Part shown: piece after piece, positions 27,262 through 36,695 of the stretch | How the letters are laid out: each line of letters opens with the position of its first letter | How positions within the stretch are numbered: the stretch's first letter is position 1 | Assembly: GCF_001183865.1 (NCBI RefSeq) | Contig: NZ_CP012020.1 | Location: 310,001 to 374,000, forward strand | Source of the DNA: Methylophilus sp. TWE2 | Lineage (GTDB): Bacteria > Pseudomonadota > Gammaproteobacteria > Burkholderiales > Methylophilaceae | Length of the DNA stretch: 64,000 bases | Direction of reading: 5' to 3' | Notes under the pieces: model-generated | Database searches by the model: none | Told to the model about the DNA's origin: nothing | What the model saw: the letters and a program-made list of their open reading frames with translations, nothing else | Position numbers and translations under genes: made by a program

Positions 27262-28970
27262 TGAAACTGGCCCAGTATTTTCCGGTCCTGCGTTGGGGGC
27301 GACACTATCAACCCCAACAAGCATTGCATGACCTGACTGCAGCCGTGATTGTCACCTTAATGCTGGTGCCGCAAGCCCTGGCGTACGCCATTCTTGCCGG
27401 TTTGCCGCCTGAGGTGGGCCTGTATGCCAGCATGTTACCCCTGGCCGTGTATGCCCTGATGGGCACCAGTGCCACCCTGGCAGTGGGGCCAGTGGCAGTG
27501 GCGGCGCTAATGACTGCCAGTGCCATTGCACCTTACTCGGCCGTAGACTCTGCTCTGGGCCTGCAGGCTGCCATCATCCTCGCCTGCCTGTCAGGCATGT
27601 TTCTGGGGCTGGCAGGCTTGTTAAGGCTGGGCTTCCTGGCCAACTTCCTGTCACATCCCGTGATTGCCGGTTTTATCAGTGCCGCCAGCCTGCTGATTGC
27701 CAGCAGCCAGCTCCCAGCATTGCTAGGCATCAAGGCAGGTGGTGACAATATGCTCAGCCTCTGGCAGGGCGTTCTTCAGCATGCCAGCCGAGCCCATCTG
27801 CCTACAGCCATTCTCTCCGGCCTGACTATCCTGATACTGGTGGCAAGCAGGAAATATGGCGTTCGCCTGTTGCAGGTCATGGGGTTAACACCTTTTTGGG
27901 CGCAGGCAATGTGCCGCTCCGTGCCAGCCATGCTGGTGATTGTTGGCACCCTTGCCGTGCAATGGGCGTGTGCATGCATGCAAGGGGTGGTAACGGTAGG
28001 CGATATTCCGGCAGGCTTGCCTGCATTGACGTTGCCTGAGGGGTCGTACACCATGTGGCAATCATTGCTGATGCCCGCCATTTTCATTTCCATTGTCGGC
28101 TATGTCGAATCCATTTCCGTGGCGCAGAGTCTGGCCATGAAACGCCGTCAGCGCATAGATCCAGACCAGGAGCTGATCGCGCTGGGCGCGGCAAATCTGG
28201 CTGCTAGTTTTACAGCTGGTCAACCAGTCACTGGTGGCGTTTCGCGCTCGGTCGTCAATCGGGATGCGGGTGCCGAAACCCCAGCTGCCGGCCTGTTCAC
28301 TGCGCTAGGCATGCTACTCGCCACCGTGTTTCTAGCTAGCTGGCTGAGTCAGCTGCCCCGTTTTATTCTGGCCGCTACCATCATTGTGGCTGTCATGAGC
28401 TTGTTCGACTGGCGGATGTTTGCCGATAGCTGGCGCCGCAACCGAAGTGACTTTATTGCTTTACTCATGACATTCGCCATCACACTGCTGGTCGATGTAG
28501 AGCACGGCATCAGTGCGGGCGTGTTGATCTCGATTGCCATGCATGTTTACCGGAGCAGTCGCCCGCATATTGCCGTGGTGGGGCAGGTGCCCGGCACTGA
28601 ACATTTCAGAAACGTTACTCGGCATGCGGTCAACGTCTGCCCTGATGTGGTGACACTGCGCGTGGATGAGAGTTTGTATTTTGCCAATGCGCGCTATCTC
28701 GAACAAAAAGTGCTGGAAGTGGTGGCAGACAATCCGTCCCTCAAACATGTGATCCTGATGTGCTCGGCCGTCAACGAGGTAGATGGCAGCGCTATGGAAG
28801 TACTTGAGGCAGTAAATCACCATCTATCTGCGCTGGGAATTGGCTTTCATTTGTCCGAGGTCAAAGGGCCGGTGATGGATATGGTGCAACATTCCACACT
28901 GAGGCAGCAGCTCAATGGCAAGATTTATCTCACCCAGTACCAGGCTTATGCTGCGCTGGCCTGTCATTAA
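27261..28970 (+). CDS. SulP family anion transporter with STAS domain
   Basis: This 569-residue membrane protein starts MKLAQYFPVLRWG at the ATG overlapping the previous stop. Hydrophobic helices cover residues 20-430, including the SulP signature region LMLVPQALAYAILAGLPPEVGLYAS. A STAS domain occupies about 450-560. SulP proteins carry sulfate, sulfite-like oxyanions, bicarbonate or other anions. Coupling to a persulfide dioxygenase suggests handling of sulfite, sulfate or thiosulfate, either export of the product or uptake. Confidence 0.88.
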   Translation: MKLAQYFPVLRWGRHYQPQQALHDLTAAVIVTLMLVPQALAYAILAGLPPEVGLYASMLPLAVYALMGTSATLAVGPVAVAALMTASAIAPYSAVDSALGLQAAIILACLSGMFLGLAGLLRLGFLANFLSHPVIAGFISAASLLIASSQLPALLGIKAGGDNMLSLWQGVLQHASRAHLPTAILSGLTILILVASRKYGVRLLQVMGLTPFWAQAMCRSVPAMLVIVGTLAVQWACACMQGVVTVGDIPAGLPALTLPEGSYTMWQSLLMPAIFISIVGYVESISVAQSLAMKRRQRIDPDQELIALGAANLAASFTAGQPVTGGVSRSVVNRDAGAETPAAGLFTALGMLLATVFLASWLSQLPRFILAATIIVAVMSLFDWRMFADSWRRNRSDFIALLMTFAITLLVDVEHGISAGVLISIAMHVYRSSRPHIAVVGQVPGTEHFRNVTRHAVNVCPDVVTLRVDESLYFANARYLEQKVLEVVADNPSLKHVILMCSAVNEVDGSAMEVLEAVNHHLSALGIGFHLSEVKGPVMDMVQHSTLRQQLNGKIYLTQYQAYAALACH

Positions 28971-29006
28971 CAAGAATATTTCGATCAACAGTAAGGAGAG
29001 ACAGTG

Positions 29007-29177
29007 ATGGCAGATAACATCAATCAGTTGGAGCGATATTTAAGAGTGATCGTTGGGGGAGGCTTGTTGCTATGGACGCTGTTTTTTGAGGGGGCGGTCT
29101 GGGGCTGGTTAGGCGTCGTACCGTTAGCAACCGGGCTGATTGGCTGGTGCCCGGTGTACTCACTGTTTCGCAAGTAA
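29007..29177 (+). CDS. YgaP-like (DUF2892) small membrane protein
   Basis: This 56-residue protein starts MADNINQLERYLRVIVGGGL and has two short hydrophobic segments ending in LIGWCPVYSLF, the DUF2892/YgaP transmembrane pattern with its single cysteine. AAGGAG at 28993-28998 precedes the ATG. In YgaP this membrane part is fused to a rhodanese domain that carries sulfane sulfur; here it stands alone, between the SulP and cydP genes. Confidence 0.8.
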   Translation: MADNINQLERYLRVIVGGGLLLWTLFFEGAVWGWLGVVPLATGLIGWCPVYSLFRK

Positions 29178-29213
29178 CGCATCCGGCAATTTTTCCCTTA
29201 ACCAGGCCTGGTG

Positions 29214-29423
29214 ATGAACATGAAAAAACTGGTGACGCATTATCGCAGCAGCGCCCTGTTTCGTCATTTGACGTGGGTATTGCTGATCAAAGTGATTCTG
29301 TTGTGGGCGCTTTGGCTATGCATCGTCAAGCCGCAGAAGCAACATCCGGATATTGAAAGTGTGTTCAGGCATTTGGTCAGTGTGTCGGCGCAAACCCCTG
29401 CAAAGACTGGAGGTTCAAAATGA
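29214..29423 (+). CDS. cydP: CydP-type small subunit of cytochrome bd oxidase
   Basis: This 69-residue protein has one membrane helix (FRHLTWVLLIKVILLWALW) and a short polar tail. Its length, single helix and position directly before cydA match CydP, a putative accessory subunit found in beta- and gammaproteobacteria. Its stop overlaps the cydA ATG by four bases. The start could be ATG 29214 or ATG 29220. Confidence 0.75.
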   Translation: MNMKKLVTHYRSSALFRHLTWVLLIKVILLWALWLCIVKPQKQHPDIESVFRHLVSVSAQTPAKTGGSK

Positions 29424-30973
29424 TTTCTCACGAACTGGTGGACTTGTCGCGGCTGCAATTTGCCGCCACCGCCATGTACCACTTTTTGTTTGTGCCGCTG
29501 ACACTGGGCATGGTCTGGCTACTAGTGATCATGGAAAGCGTCTACGTCATGACCGGCAAGGTGATCTGGAAAGACATGACACGCTTTTGGGGCAAGCTGT
29601 TTGGTATCAACTTTGCCCTGGGTGTCACTACGGGTATCACCATGGAGTTCCAGTTTGGCACCAATTGGGCCTATTACTCGCATTATGTGGGGGATATTTT
29701 CGGCGCACCGCTGGCGATTGAAGGCCTGATGGCGTTCTTTCTCGAATCTACCTTTATTGGCCTGTTTTTCTTTGGTTGGGACAAATTATCCAAACCCAAG
29801 CATCTGATGGTGACACTGCTCATGGCCATAGGCACCAACTTGTCTGCGTTGTGGATATTGATTGCGAATGGCTGGATGCAAAACCCGGTTGGCGCCGAGT
29901 TTAACTGGCACACCATGCGCATGGAAATGACCAATTTCTGGGATATTCTGATGAATCCGGATGCGCAGGTGAAGTTTGTGCATACTGTGTCTGCCGGTTA
30001 TGTTACCGGCGCCATGTTTGTCCTTTCCATTTCGAGCTGGTACCTGCTCAAAAAACGCAATGTAGAGTTTGCCAAACGCAGCTTTAGTGTCGCCGCCGCG
30101 TTTGGTCTAGCCGCTTCAGCCAGTGTGATTGTGCTGGGGGATGAGTCCGGTTATACCGTAGGCGAAGCGCAGCAAACCAAAATGGCAGCGATAGAAGCGA
30201 TGTGGGAAACCAAGCCTGCCCCGGCCGGACTGACTTTGCTGGCGGGCATCAACGAGGCCGAGCACAAAAACAACTGGGAAATCGAGCTGCCTTATGTGAT
30301 GGGCGTGATCGGTACCCGCTCGCTGAGTAAAACTATCCCCGGTATAGACGAAATCAAGGACAAAAACCGTGAACGTATTCTGAATGGTATCCCCGCGGTA
30401 GTCGCGCTGGAACAACTGCGTGCCGATCGTAATAACACTGAGGCAGAAACGACGCTCAAGGCGCATATGCATGACTTGGGCTTTGGTTTGCTTCTCAAGC
30501 GTTATACCGAACATGTCGCTGAAGCGACCCCTGCCATGATTGCGCAGGCCGTGGATGACACCGTGCCGCATGTGGCGCCGATGTTCTGGTCGTTCCGCAT
30601 CATGGTGGGCCTGGGCTTTGCCATGCTGGCGCTGTTTGCGCTGGCTATGTGGAGCAGTCTCAAAGGCTGTTTTACCGAAAAACCATGGTTGCTGAAGTGG
30701 TCGGTGTTGATGCTGCCCATGCCATGGATCGCCGCCGAACTGGGCTGGTTTGTGGCCGAATACGGCCGCCAGCCCTGGACCATTTACGGCGTGCTGCCTA
30801 CCCATTTATCGGTGTCCACGCTGAGCCCCGCCAGCTTGTATGGTTCATTGATCGGCTTTGTTGGCTTTTACACGGTGTTGCTGGTGGTCGAGTTATATCT
30901 GATGGTCAAATTTGCCCGGCAAGGGCCAGGCTCTCTGGGCACTGGCCGTTATGATCAGGAAGTACATGCTTAG
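29420..30973 (+). CDS. cydA: Cytochrome bd ubiquinol oxidase subunit I
   Basis: This 517-residue protein starts MISHELVDLSRLQFAATAM. H21 corresponds to the high-spin haem b595 ligand (H19 in E. coli). The haem b558 ligand histidine is in KFVHTVSAGY near residue 190, and the GRQPW motif of the quinol site is near 450. Its length and the extended loop between residues ~250 and 390 suggest the long Q-loop subfamily. The enzyme reduces oxygen to water with quinol electrons without pumping protons and is known in E. coli to resist sulfide. Confidence 0.95.
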   Translation: MISHELVDLSRLQFAATAMYHFLFVPLTLGMVWLLVIMESVYVMTGKVIWKDMTRFWGKLFGINFALGVTTGITMEFQFGTNWAYYSHYVGDIFGAPLAIEGLMAFFLESTFIGLFFFGWDKLSKPKHLMVTLLMAIGTNLSALWILIANGWMQNPVGAEFNWHTMRMEMTNFWDILMNPDAQVKFVHTVSAGYVTGAMFVLSISSWYLLKKRNVEFAKRSFSVAAAFGLAASASVIVLGDESGYTVGEAQQTKMAAIEAMWETKPAPAGLTLLAGINEAEHKNNWEIELPYVMGVIGTRSLSKTIPGIDEIKDKNRERILNGIPAVVALEQLRADRNNTEAETTLKAHMHDLGFGLLLKRYTEHVAEATPAMIAQAVDDTVPHVAPMFWSFRIMVGLGFAMLALFALAMWSSLKGCFTEKPWLLKWSVLMLPMPWIAAELGWFVAEYGRQPWTIYGVLPTHLSVSTLSPASLYGSLIGFVGFYTVLLVVELYLMVKFARQGPGSLGTGRYDQEVHA

Positions 30974-30982
30974 GAGAACACC

Positions 30983-32125
30983 ATGCTGGATTACCCAACC
31001 CTGAAAATCATCTGGTGGCTGCTGGTCGGCGTCTTGCTGGTCGGATTTGCCATCATGGACGGCCACGACATGGGCGTGGGCACACTGCTGCCGTTTGTCG
31101 GTAAAAACGATGATGAACGACGCGTGGTGATTAATACGGTCGGTCCGCACTGGGATGGCAATCAAGTCTGGTTTATTACCGGAGGCGGGGCCATTTTTGC
31201 CGCCTGGCCACTGGTGTATGCCACGGCCTTCAGCGGTTTTTACTGGGCCATGCTGGCGGTGTTGTGGGCTTTGTTCTTCCGCCCGGTGGGCTTTGATTAC
31301 CGTAGTAAAATCCATGATCCTCGCTGGCGCAGTACCTGGGATTGGGGCCTGTTTGTCGGTGGTGCCGTACCACCGCTGATTTTCGGCGTGGCTTTTGGCA
31401 ACCTTTTGCAAGGCGTCCCTTTTAGCTTGGATAATAATCTGGTGTCGCACTACAGCGGCAGCTTTTGGGCGTTACTCAACCCATTTGCGCTGCTGTGTGG
31501 CGTGGTTTCGAGCGCCATGATCACCATGCAGGGCGGGATGTATCTGGCGCATCGTACCGAAGGCCGCATACAGGTGCGCAGTATCACGCTGGCAGCATAC
31601 TGCGCTTGGGTCATGGTGGCGGCTTTTGTGCTGGCCGGGTTATGGTTGCGTTTTGGTCATATCGATGGCTATGTCATCACCTCTAGTGTGGATGCGGCAG
31701 CTTTACCGGATCCACTGGCCAAAACCGTGGCACGTTCAGCCGAAGGCTGGTGGCAGAATTATCGGGCGCAGCCCATGTTATGGCTGTTGCCTGGGCTGGC
31801 GATCTGTGGCGCTTTACTGGCCACCTGGCTGGTGCAATCAGGTCGGACCTTACGCGCATTTGTGGCTTCCTCGCTGAGTATACTGGGTGTGATTGGTACT
31901 GCAGGTGCCGCCATGTTCCCGTTTGTGATGCCGTCTTCGACCCAGCCCAACGCCAGTTTGACCGTGTGGGACAGTGTCTCCAGTCACCTGACATTGCAGT
32001 TGATGTTTTTTGCCACGGTGATTTTTATGCCGCTGATTATTTTTTATACCAGCTGGGCCTATCACGTCATGCGCGGCAAAGTCACCGTGGCCGATATACA
32101 GGCCAACAGTCATCAGGCTTACTAA
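30983..32125 (+). CDS. cydB: Cytochrome bd ubiquinol oxidase subunit II
   Basis: This 380-residue membrane protein has the CydB start MLDYPTLKIIWWLLVGVLL, the DGHDMGVGTLLPF motif near residue 28 and GPHWDGNQVWF near 53. It has about nine helices. AGGAGA precedes the ATG, 9 bases after cydA. Together with CydA it forms the bd oxidase core. Confidence 0.95.
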   Translation: MLDYPTLKIIWWLLVGVLLVGFAIMDGHDMGVGTLLPFVGKNDDERRVVINTVGPHWDGNQVWFITGGGAIFAAWPLVYATAFSGFYWAMLAVLWALFFRPVGFDYRSKIHDPRWRSTWDWGLFVGGAVPPLIFGVAFGNLLQGVPFSLDNNLVSHYSGSFWALLNPFALLCGVVSSAMITMQGGMYLAHRTEGRIQVRSITLAAYCAWVMVAAFVLAGLWLRFGHIDGYVITSSVDAAALPDPLAKTVARSAEGWWQNYRAQPMLWLLPGLAICGALLATWLVQSGRTLRAFVASSLSILGVIGTAGAAMFPFVMPSSTQPNASLTVWDSVSSHLTLQLMFFATVIFMPLIIFYTSWAYHVMRGKVTVADIQANSHQAY

Positions 32126-32137
32126 AGGAGAATACAC

Positions 32138-32215
32138 ATGTGGTACTTTACCTGGTTGTTAGGCGTCGGTTTTGCCGTACTACTGGCGATCCTCAATGCC
32201 ATGTGGCTGGAGTAG
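32138..32215 (+). CDS. cydX: CydX small subunit of cytochrome bd oxidase
   Basis: This 25-residue peptide reads MWYFTWLLGVGFAVLLAIL then NAMWLE, the classical CydX pattern with its single helix and conserved Trp and Glu. AAAGGAG lies about 7 bases before ATG 32138, which is 12 bases after cydB. CydX is needed for stability and activity of bd oxidase in E. coli. Confidence 0.93.
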   Translation: MWYFTWLLGVGFAVLLAILNAMWLE

Positions 32216-32324
32216 GGTGGCTGCGATCAGTGTCGTCACCCAGAGCAATGATAGGTTGAACGAGACCATGGCTTTTTGGATGGGCGCCGGACTGGGCTAC
32301 CACCATGTGTTGCGAAATGATGAG

Positions 32325-32762
32325 CTAAGGCCGGAGCGAAGATTTTAGAATCAATACCGACGCTTTGCCAAACCCATAAGAGGTCGTGATCAGGCTGGCA
32401 AACAGGTAAACCTGGAACAGCATGGGTGGCGGTAATTCAGGATTGTCCAGCGACGGAAAAATGGACATCAGCAGGAAAAGGCTGGAATTGGTAAAGGCCC
32501 CGATGACCATGGCCCAGCGTACCGTCCAGGGCAAGCGCACGCGGGAGGCCGCAATGCCTAAAATCAACGCTGTCATGAGCAAGAAATCAATATGTGCCTG
32601 CAACAGGCGGGTGAATTTTCCGGCAAAAATTGTTTTGAGTGGCGTCACGCCAAAGTTCAGGCCTACCATGCACCATGCCAGTAATAGCGCCATCAATAGC
32701 CAAAGGCCCGCTCCACCGAGCAGCATACGATGTTCCGTGTCACTGGATTGATGATCAGTCAT
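32325..32762 (-). CDS. Four-helix membrane protein, unknown
   Basis: This 145-residue protein has four hydrophobic helices (about 12-35, 52-72, 80-100, 113-140), and LLQAHIDFLLMTALILG stands out in the second. The layout is a little like small membrane isomerases of the styrene-oxide isomerase/HabA type, but I cannot establish that. It is convergent with the cyd operon and divergent from the AraC-type gene. The coding frame has ordinary codon use. Confidence 0.6.
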   Translation of the reverse strand: MTDHQSSDTEHRMLLGGAGLWLLMALLLAWCMVGLNFGVTPLKTIFAGKFTRLLQAHIDFLLMTALILGIAASRVRLPWTVRWAMVIGAFTNSSLFLLMSIFPSLDNPELPPPMLFQVYLFASLITTSYGFGKASVLILKSSLRP

Positions 32763-32922
32763 ACAGCCTCCTATTTCCCATCATTGGATTTCTTTTTTAA
32801 GCATAAAACATTGCTTTGCTCTGGCTTGGTTGTGCTGGAGTCAAAACTTGACTGAAACGGAGGTCGCTCACTTGCCTGGACCATGACTTATGACTTAATC
32901 TGGGGGCAGGAAAGGAGGCAGT

Positions 32923-33900
32923 GTGCAAACCAGACAGCGAGGAACAGAGAGCGGTCGCCGGTTTAGTACCGAAGATATCCAGCCCTGGCATCGCAAGGCT
33001 TGGCTATGTGAAGTCATCGGCAGGGAATATGCTGAGGTTGAAATCATACCGCCTGCCGACATGCCACTCTTCAATGAAATGACGCTGTATCCCTGGCAGG
33101 ATTTGCAGTTATCCGTCATCCGTTCGAATGGCATTACTATCCAGCGGGGTACGCGCGAGATCAGCCAGGCCAGCCTGGATAATTATTTTGCGGTGGTGTT
33201 GCTTGAGGGGACTTACAGCTTGCAACAGCAGGGACGGGAGGTGTTTCTGCAACCGGGAGATATGACGCTTTATGATGCCACGCGGCCGCATCGCATTTAT
33301 TGTCCCCAGGCATTTTCAAAATTGATCGTTTCTATTCCTCGCTCAGTGATGCATCAGGTACAGCCAGCCGCCGGGCATTTAACGGCCATGCGTATGGATG
33401 GAAGGCAAGGCCTGGCAGCAGTTCTCTCGCCATTGATCCGTCAGGTCGCTGCACAGATGCCACAACTTTCCGGCAGCAGTTTTGCCGCCAGTGCTCCCAG
33501 TGTGGTCGAGTTGCTGGGATTAAGTTTGCGTGAACTGGATGGCTCGGGGCTGGCGCAATCTGGCAGTGGTGCCGTGTCGTTGCTCAAGGTCAAGCAATGG
33601 ATAGTTGATCATGTGCAGGATGGCGAGCTGAATAGCGACATCATTGCAGCAGCGACCGGTCTCAGCAGTCGCTATATTAATCAGCTGTTTGCACGGGAGG
33701 GCACGTCGCTGATGCGGTATGTCTGGCAACAACGACTGGCCTTGAGCGCGCAAAGCCTGACACGTCCTGCATGGCGTCACCGCAGTATTTCCGAGATTGC
33801 ACTGGCCTGCGGTTTCAATGATTTTTCGCATTTTAGCCGCGCTTTCAAACAGCAGTTTGGCATATCGCCGCGCATCTACCGCCAACAGTCCTTGCTTTAA
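32923..33900 (+). CDS. AraC family transcriptional regulator
   Basis: This 325-residue protein has an N-terminal cupin-like ligand domain (FeaR/AraC-binding-like, about 30-190) and a C-terminal double helix-turn-helix (about 220-320: IIAAATGLSSRYINQLF, then ISEIALACGFNDFSHFSRAF). A GTG at 32923 follows AAAGGAGG closely. It lies 160 bases upstream of the molybdenum hydroxylase genes in the same direction and probably controls them in response to an aromatic or aldehyde-type substrate. That last point is inference. Confidence 0.87.
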   Translation: MQTRQRGTESGRRFSTEDIQPWHRKAWLCEVIGREYAEVEIIPPADMPLFNEMTLYPWQDLQLSVIRSNGITIQRGTREISQASLDNYFAVVLLEGTYSLQQQGREVFLQPGDMTLYDATRPHRIYCPQAFSKLIVSIPRSVMHQVQPAAGHLTAMRMDGRQGLAAVLSPLIRQVAAQMPQLSGSSFAASAPSVVELLGLSLRELDGSGLAQSGSGAVSLLKVKQWIVDHVQDGELNSDIIAAATGLSSRYINQLFAREGTSLMRYVWQQRLALSAQSLTRPAWRHRSISEIALACGFNDFSHFSRAFKQQFGISPRIYRQQSLL

Positions 33901-33971
33901 ATGCGCTGGCAGGTCAGCGATAAAAACTTAACAAATTTAAATCTTTGGGTGAATAGCAGATCACCAGTCAT

Positions 33972-33989
33972 ACATACAATGGTGTATGT
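33972..33989. promoter_or_regulatory. Inverted repeat upstream of the hydroxylase genes
   Basis: ACATACA (33972-33978) and TGTATGT (33983-33989) form a perfect seven-base inverted repeat around ATGG. It lies about 70 bases before the iron-sulfur subunit ATG, in the gap after the AraC gene, and could be an operator. Confidence 0.4.
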
Positions 33990-34060
33990 TAGTATATTTA
34001 AGTCAAATGGATGTTATGGGTCCAGCTGCATCAACAACAATTCAACAAGGAACAACCCCT

Positions 34061-34516
34061 ATGAAACTGAATATCAATGGCAAGGATACAGAACTCAATG
34101 TGAGTGACGATATGCCTATTTTGTGGGCAATCCGGGATGTGGCGGGCATGACAGGCACCAAGTTTGGCTGTGGCATGGCGCAGTGCGGTGCCTGTACGGT
34201 GCATCTGGATGGGCAGGCGATTCGATCCTGCGTGACGCCAGTGAGTGCGGCCGTTGGCAAGAAAATCACCACCATAGAAGCCATGCAGGAAGATAAGGTC
34301 GGGCAGGTGGTGCAGGCCGCATGGCAGCAGATTGATGTCGTGCAATGCGGTTACTGCCAGTCCGGGCAGATCATGTCAGCAACCTCGTTACTGAAACAGA
34401 ATCCTAAACCCAGCGATGCTGATATTGATGCCGCCATGAGTGGCAATATCTGCCGTTGTGGGACTTACCAACGCATCCGGGCAGCGATTCACGAAGCCGC
34501 TGCCAAACTCGCTTAA
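34061..34516 (+). CDS. Molybdenum hydroxylase [2Fe-2S] subunit
   Basis: This 151-residue protein has a ferredoxin-like domain with cysteines in [16 protein letters not shown] and a later single C (IRSC), then a helical domain with CGYCQSGQ and [11 protein letters not shown]. These are the two [2Fe-2S] clusters of xanthine-oxidase-family small subunits such as IorA. ATG 34061 is preceded by AAGGA and matches the family start MKLNINGK. It passes electrons from the molybdenum subunit encoded 11 bases downstream. Confidence 0.92.
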   Translation: MKLNINGKDTELNVSDDMPILWAIRDVAGMTGTKFGCGMAQCGACTVHLDGQAIRSCVTPVSAAVGKKITTIEAMQEDKVGQVVQAAWQQIDVVQCGYCQSGQIMSATSLLKQNPKPSDADIDAAMSGNICRCGTYQRIRAAIHEAAAKLA

Positions 34517-34527
34517 GGAGAGACACC

Positions 34528-36690
34528 ATGAACGATATGATCAATCTCTCTCGCCGTACTTTCATCAAAAGCACTGCGCTGGTGGCTGGTGGCCTGGTTG
34601 TGGCATTCAGTATTCCGCAAGCCAAACGTTTTATGGGTGTAGCCAATGCTGCAGAAGCCATGCCATTGCCCGCCCCCAATGCTTTCTTGCGTATAGGCGC
34701 GGATGACAGTATCACTGTATTGCTGGCCCATAGTGAAATGGGCCAGGGCGTATGGACCACCTTGCCGATGCTGATTGCCGATGAGCTGGATGCAGACTGG
34801 AACAAGGTGAAGGTGGAGCATGCCCCAGCAGCCCCGGCGTATATCCATACCGCGTATGGACTCCAGATTACAGGTGGCTCTACAACCACCTGGTCAGAGT
34901 TTGATCGTTACCGCCAGGCAGGTGCACTGACCCGTGCTTTATTGATGCAGGCCGCGGCCAAACAGTGGAATGTCCCTGTGGATAGCTTGCGCACTGAAAA
35001 CGGTGCCGTGGTTAACGGCCACAAAACGTTGAGCTATGGTCAACTGGTGGAGACTGCCAGCCAACTGCCGACGCCGACCACAGTCAACCTCAAAAAACCA
35101 GAACAATGGAAGTTTATTGGCAAGGCCACCAAGCGTCTGGATAGTGCAGAGAAAATTAATGGCAGTGCCAAGTTTGGCCAGGATATACAGTTTGATGGCC
35201 TGAAAATCGCCATGGTGGCGCGAGCCCCCGTGTTCGGTACCAAGCTCAAAAGCGTGAACGACAGTGAAACGCGCAAAATACCAGGGGTGATCAAAGTGGT
35301 CAAAGTACCTACCGGGGTCGCCGTGATTGCTGAACATTACTGGGCCGCCAAGCAAGGTCGCGAAGCGCTCAAACTGGAATGGGACCTGGCAGGGCATGAC
35401 AAACCTGATTCCGCGGCCCTGTTGAAACAATACCAGGCCCTGGCGCAACAGCCGGGCGTGCAGGCAGCCAAAGCCGGTGATGTTGCTGGTGCCAGCAAGC
35501 AGGCCAAACAGATGGTAAGTGCAGAGTACGTGTTGCCATACCTGTCACATGCGCCTATGGAACCATTGAATTGCGCGGTAAAAATTTCGGACCACGGCTG
35601 CGATATCTGGACCGGGACCCAGATGCAGACTACAGACCAGGCGTCTGCAGCCAAGATCCTGGGTCTCAAACCAGAACAGGTCAATATCCATACCCAATTC
35701 TTAGGCGGTGGTTTCGGCCGTCGTGCCAATCCGCGGGCGGATTTTGTGTCTGAAGCGGTGGAGGTGGCTAAAGCCGCCGGATTACCTGTTAAAACAGTCT
35801 GGAGCCGTGAAGATGACATCAAAGGCGGCTTTTATCGCCCGATGTTTGTGCATAGAGCCAATGTGGCATTAGACAAGCAAGGCAAGCCACTGGCATGGCA
35901 GCATACCCTGGTCGGTCAGTCCATTATCAAGGGTACCCCGTTTGAAGGCGTCATGATTAAAGACGGCATTGATGCGACCTCGGTGGAGGGCGTAGCAGAT
36001 TCGCCTTATGTCAAAGGCACGGCCAATCATCAGGTGCATCTGCATTCGGTGCCAAGTGAAGTACCAGTGTTGTGGTGGCGTTCGGTCGGGCATAGCCATT
36101 CCGGGTTTGTCATGGAAAGCCTGATTGATGAGCTGGCGCATGCCAGCAAGCAGGATCCGCTGGCCTATAGACGTCAGTTACTCAAGGATCATCCGCGCCA
36201 TCTGGCTGCGCTCAACCTCGCTGCCGACAAGGCCAACTGGGGTAAACCACTGCCTGCGGGGATATCCCGCGGCATTGCGGTGCATGAATCGTTTGGCAGT
36301 TATGTGGCAGAAGTTGCCGAAGTGTCGGTGAAAGACGGCGAGGTCAAGGTGCATCGCGTCGTTGTCGCGATTGATTGCGGCCTGGCGGTCAACCCTGATG
36401 GTGTGAAAGCGCAGATGGAATCTTGTGTGGCTTTTGCGCTCGGTGCGGCCCTGAGCAGTGAAATCAGCTTCAAGGATGGCCAGGTCGTACAGTCCAACTT
36501 CCATGACTACCAGGTATTGCGCATGAAAGACATGCCCAAAGTCGAGGTGCATATTGTGCCTAGTACAGAAAAAATGGGCGGTGTTGGCGAACCTGGCGTA
36601 CCACCACTGGCACCTGCGGTGACCAATGCCATCTTTGCTGCGACGGGCAAGCGTATCCGTCGCCTGCCAATTGGCGACCAACTGGCTTAG
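34528..36690 (+). CDS. Molybdenum hydroxylase large subunit, Tat-exported
   Basis: This 720-residue protein starts MNDMINLSRRTFIKSTALV, a twin-arginine signal with RRTFIK, so it is exported folded to the periplasm, probably with the iron-sulfur subunit. The molybdopterin domains include GGGFGRR (near 395) and the catalytic glutamate in GGVGEPGVPP (near 690). It resembles isoquinoline 1-oxidoreductase beta and periplasmic aldehyde dehydrogenases. There is no FAD subunit gene, so electrons probably pass to a cytochrome. Substrate is unknown; aldehydes or N-heteroaromatics are likely classes. Confidence 0.9.
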   Translation: MNDMINLSRRTFIKSTALVAGGLVVAFSIPQAKRFMGVANAAEAMPLPAPNAFLRIGADDSITVLLAHSEMGQGVWTTLPMLIADELDADWNKVKVEHAPAAPAYIHTAYGLQITGGSTTTWSEFDRYRQAGALTRALLMQAAAKQWNVPVDSLRTENGAVVNGHKTLSYGQLVETASQLPTPTTVNLKKPEQWKFIGKATKRLDSAEKINGSAKFGQDIQFDGLKIAMVARAPVFGTKLKSVNDSETRKIPGVIKVVKVPTGVAVIAEHYWAAKQGREALKLEWDLAGHDKPDSAALLKQYQALAQQPGVQAAKAGDVAGASKQAKQMVSAEYVLPYLSHAPMEPLNCAVKISDHGCDIWTGTQMQTTDQASAAKILGLKPEQVNIHTQFLGGGFGRRANPRADFVSEAVEVAKAAGLPVKTVWSREDDIKGGFYRPMFVHRANVALDKQGKPLAWQHTLVGQSIIKGTPFEGVMIKDGIDATSVEGVADSPYVKGTANHQVHLHSVPSEVPVLWWRSVGHSHSGFVMESLIDELAHASKQDPLAYRRQLLKDHPRHLAALNLAADKANWGKPLPAGISRGIAVHESFGSYVAEVAEVSVKDGEVKVHRVVVAIDCGLAVNPDGVKAQMESCVAFALGAALSSEISFKDGQVVQSNFHDYQVLRMKDMPKVEVHIVPSTEKMGGVGEPGVPPLAPAVTNAIFAATGKRIRRLPIGDQLA

Positions 36691-36695
36691 GTGCG

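Noticed and set aside
30116..30805. Long minus-strand open frame (229 codons) opposite cydA
   Set aside because: It is fully antisense to a well-supported gene and its translation is low-complexity, His/Gln/Arg-rich text with no domain.
32217..32348. 43-codon plus-strand GTG frame after cydX
   Set aside because: It has no ribosome-binding site, overlaps the end of the convergent membrane-protein gene and resembles no known cyd accessory protein.
34939..35448. Minus-strand open frame of 169 codons opposite the Mo-hydroxylase large subunit
   Set aside because: It mirrors codon bias of the real gene and shows no family pattern or ribosome site.
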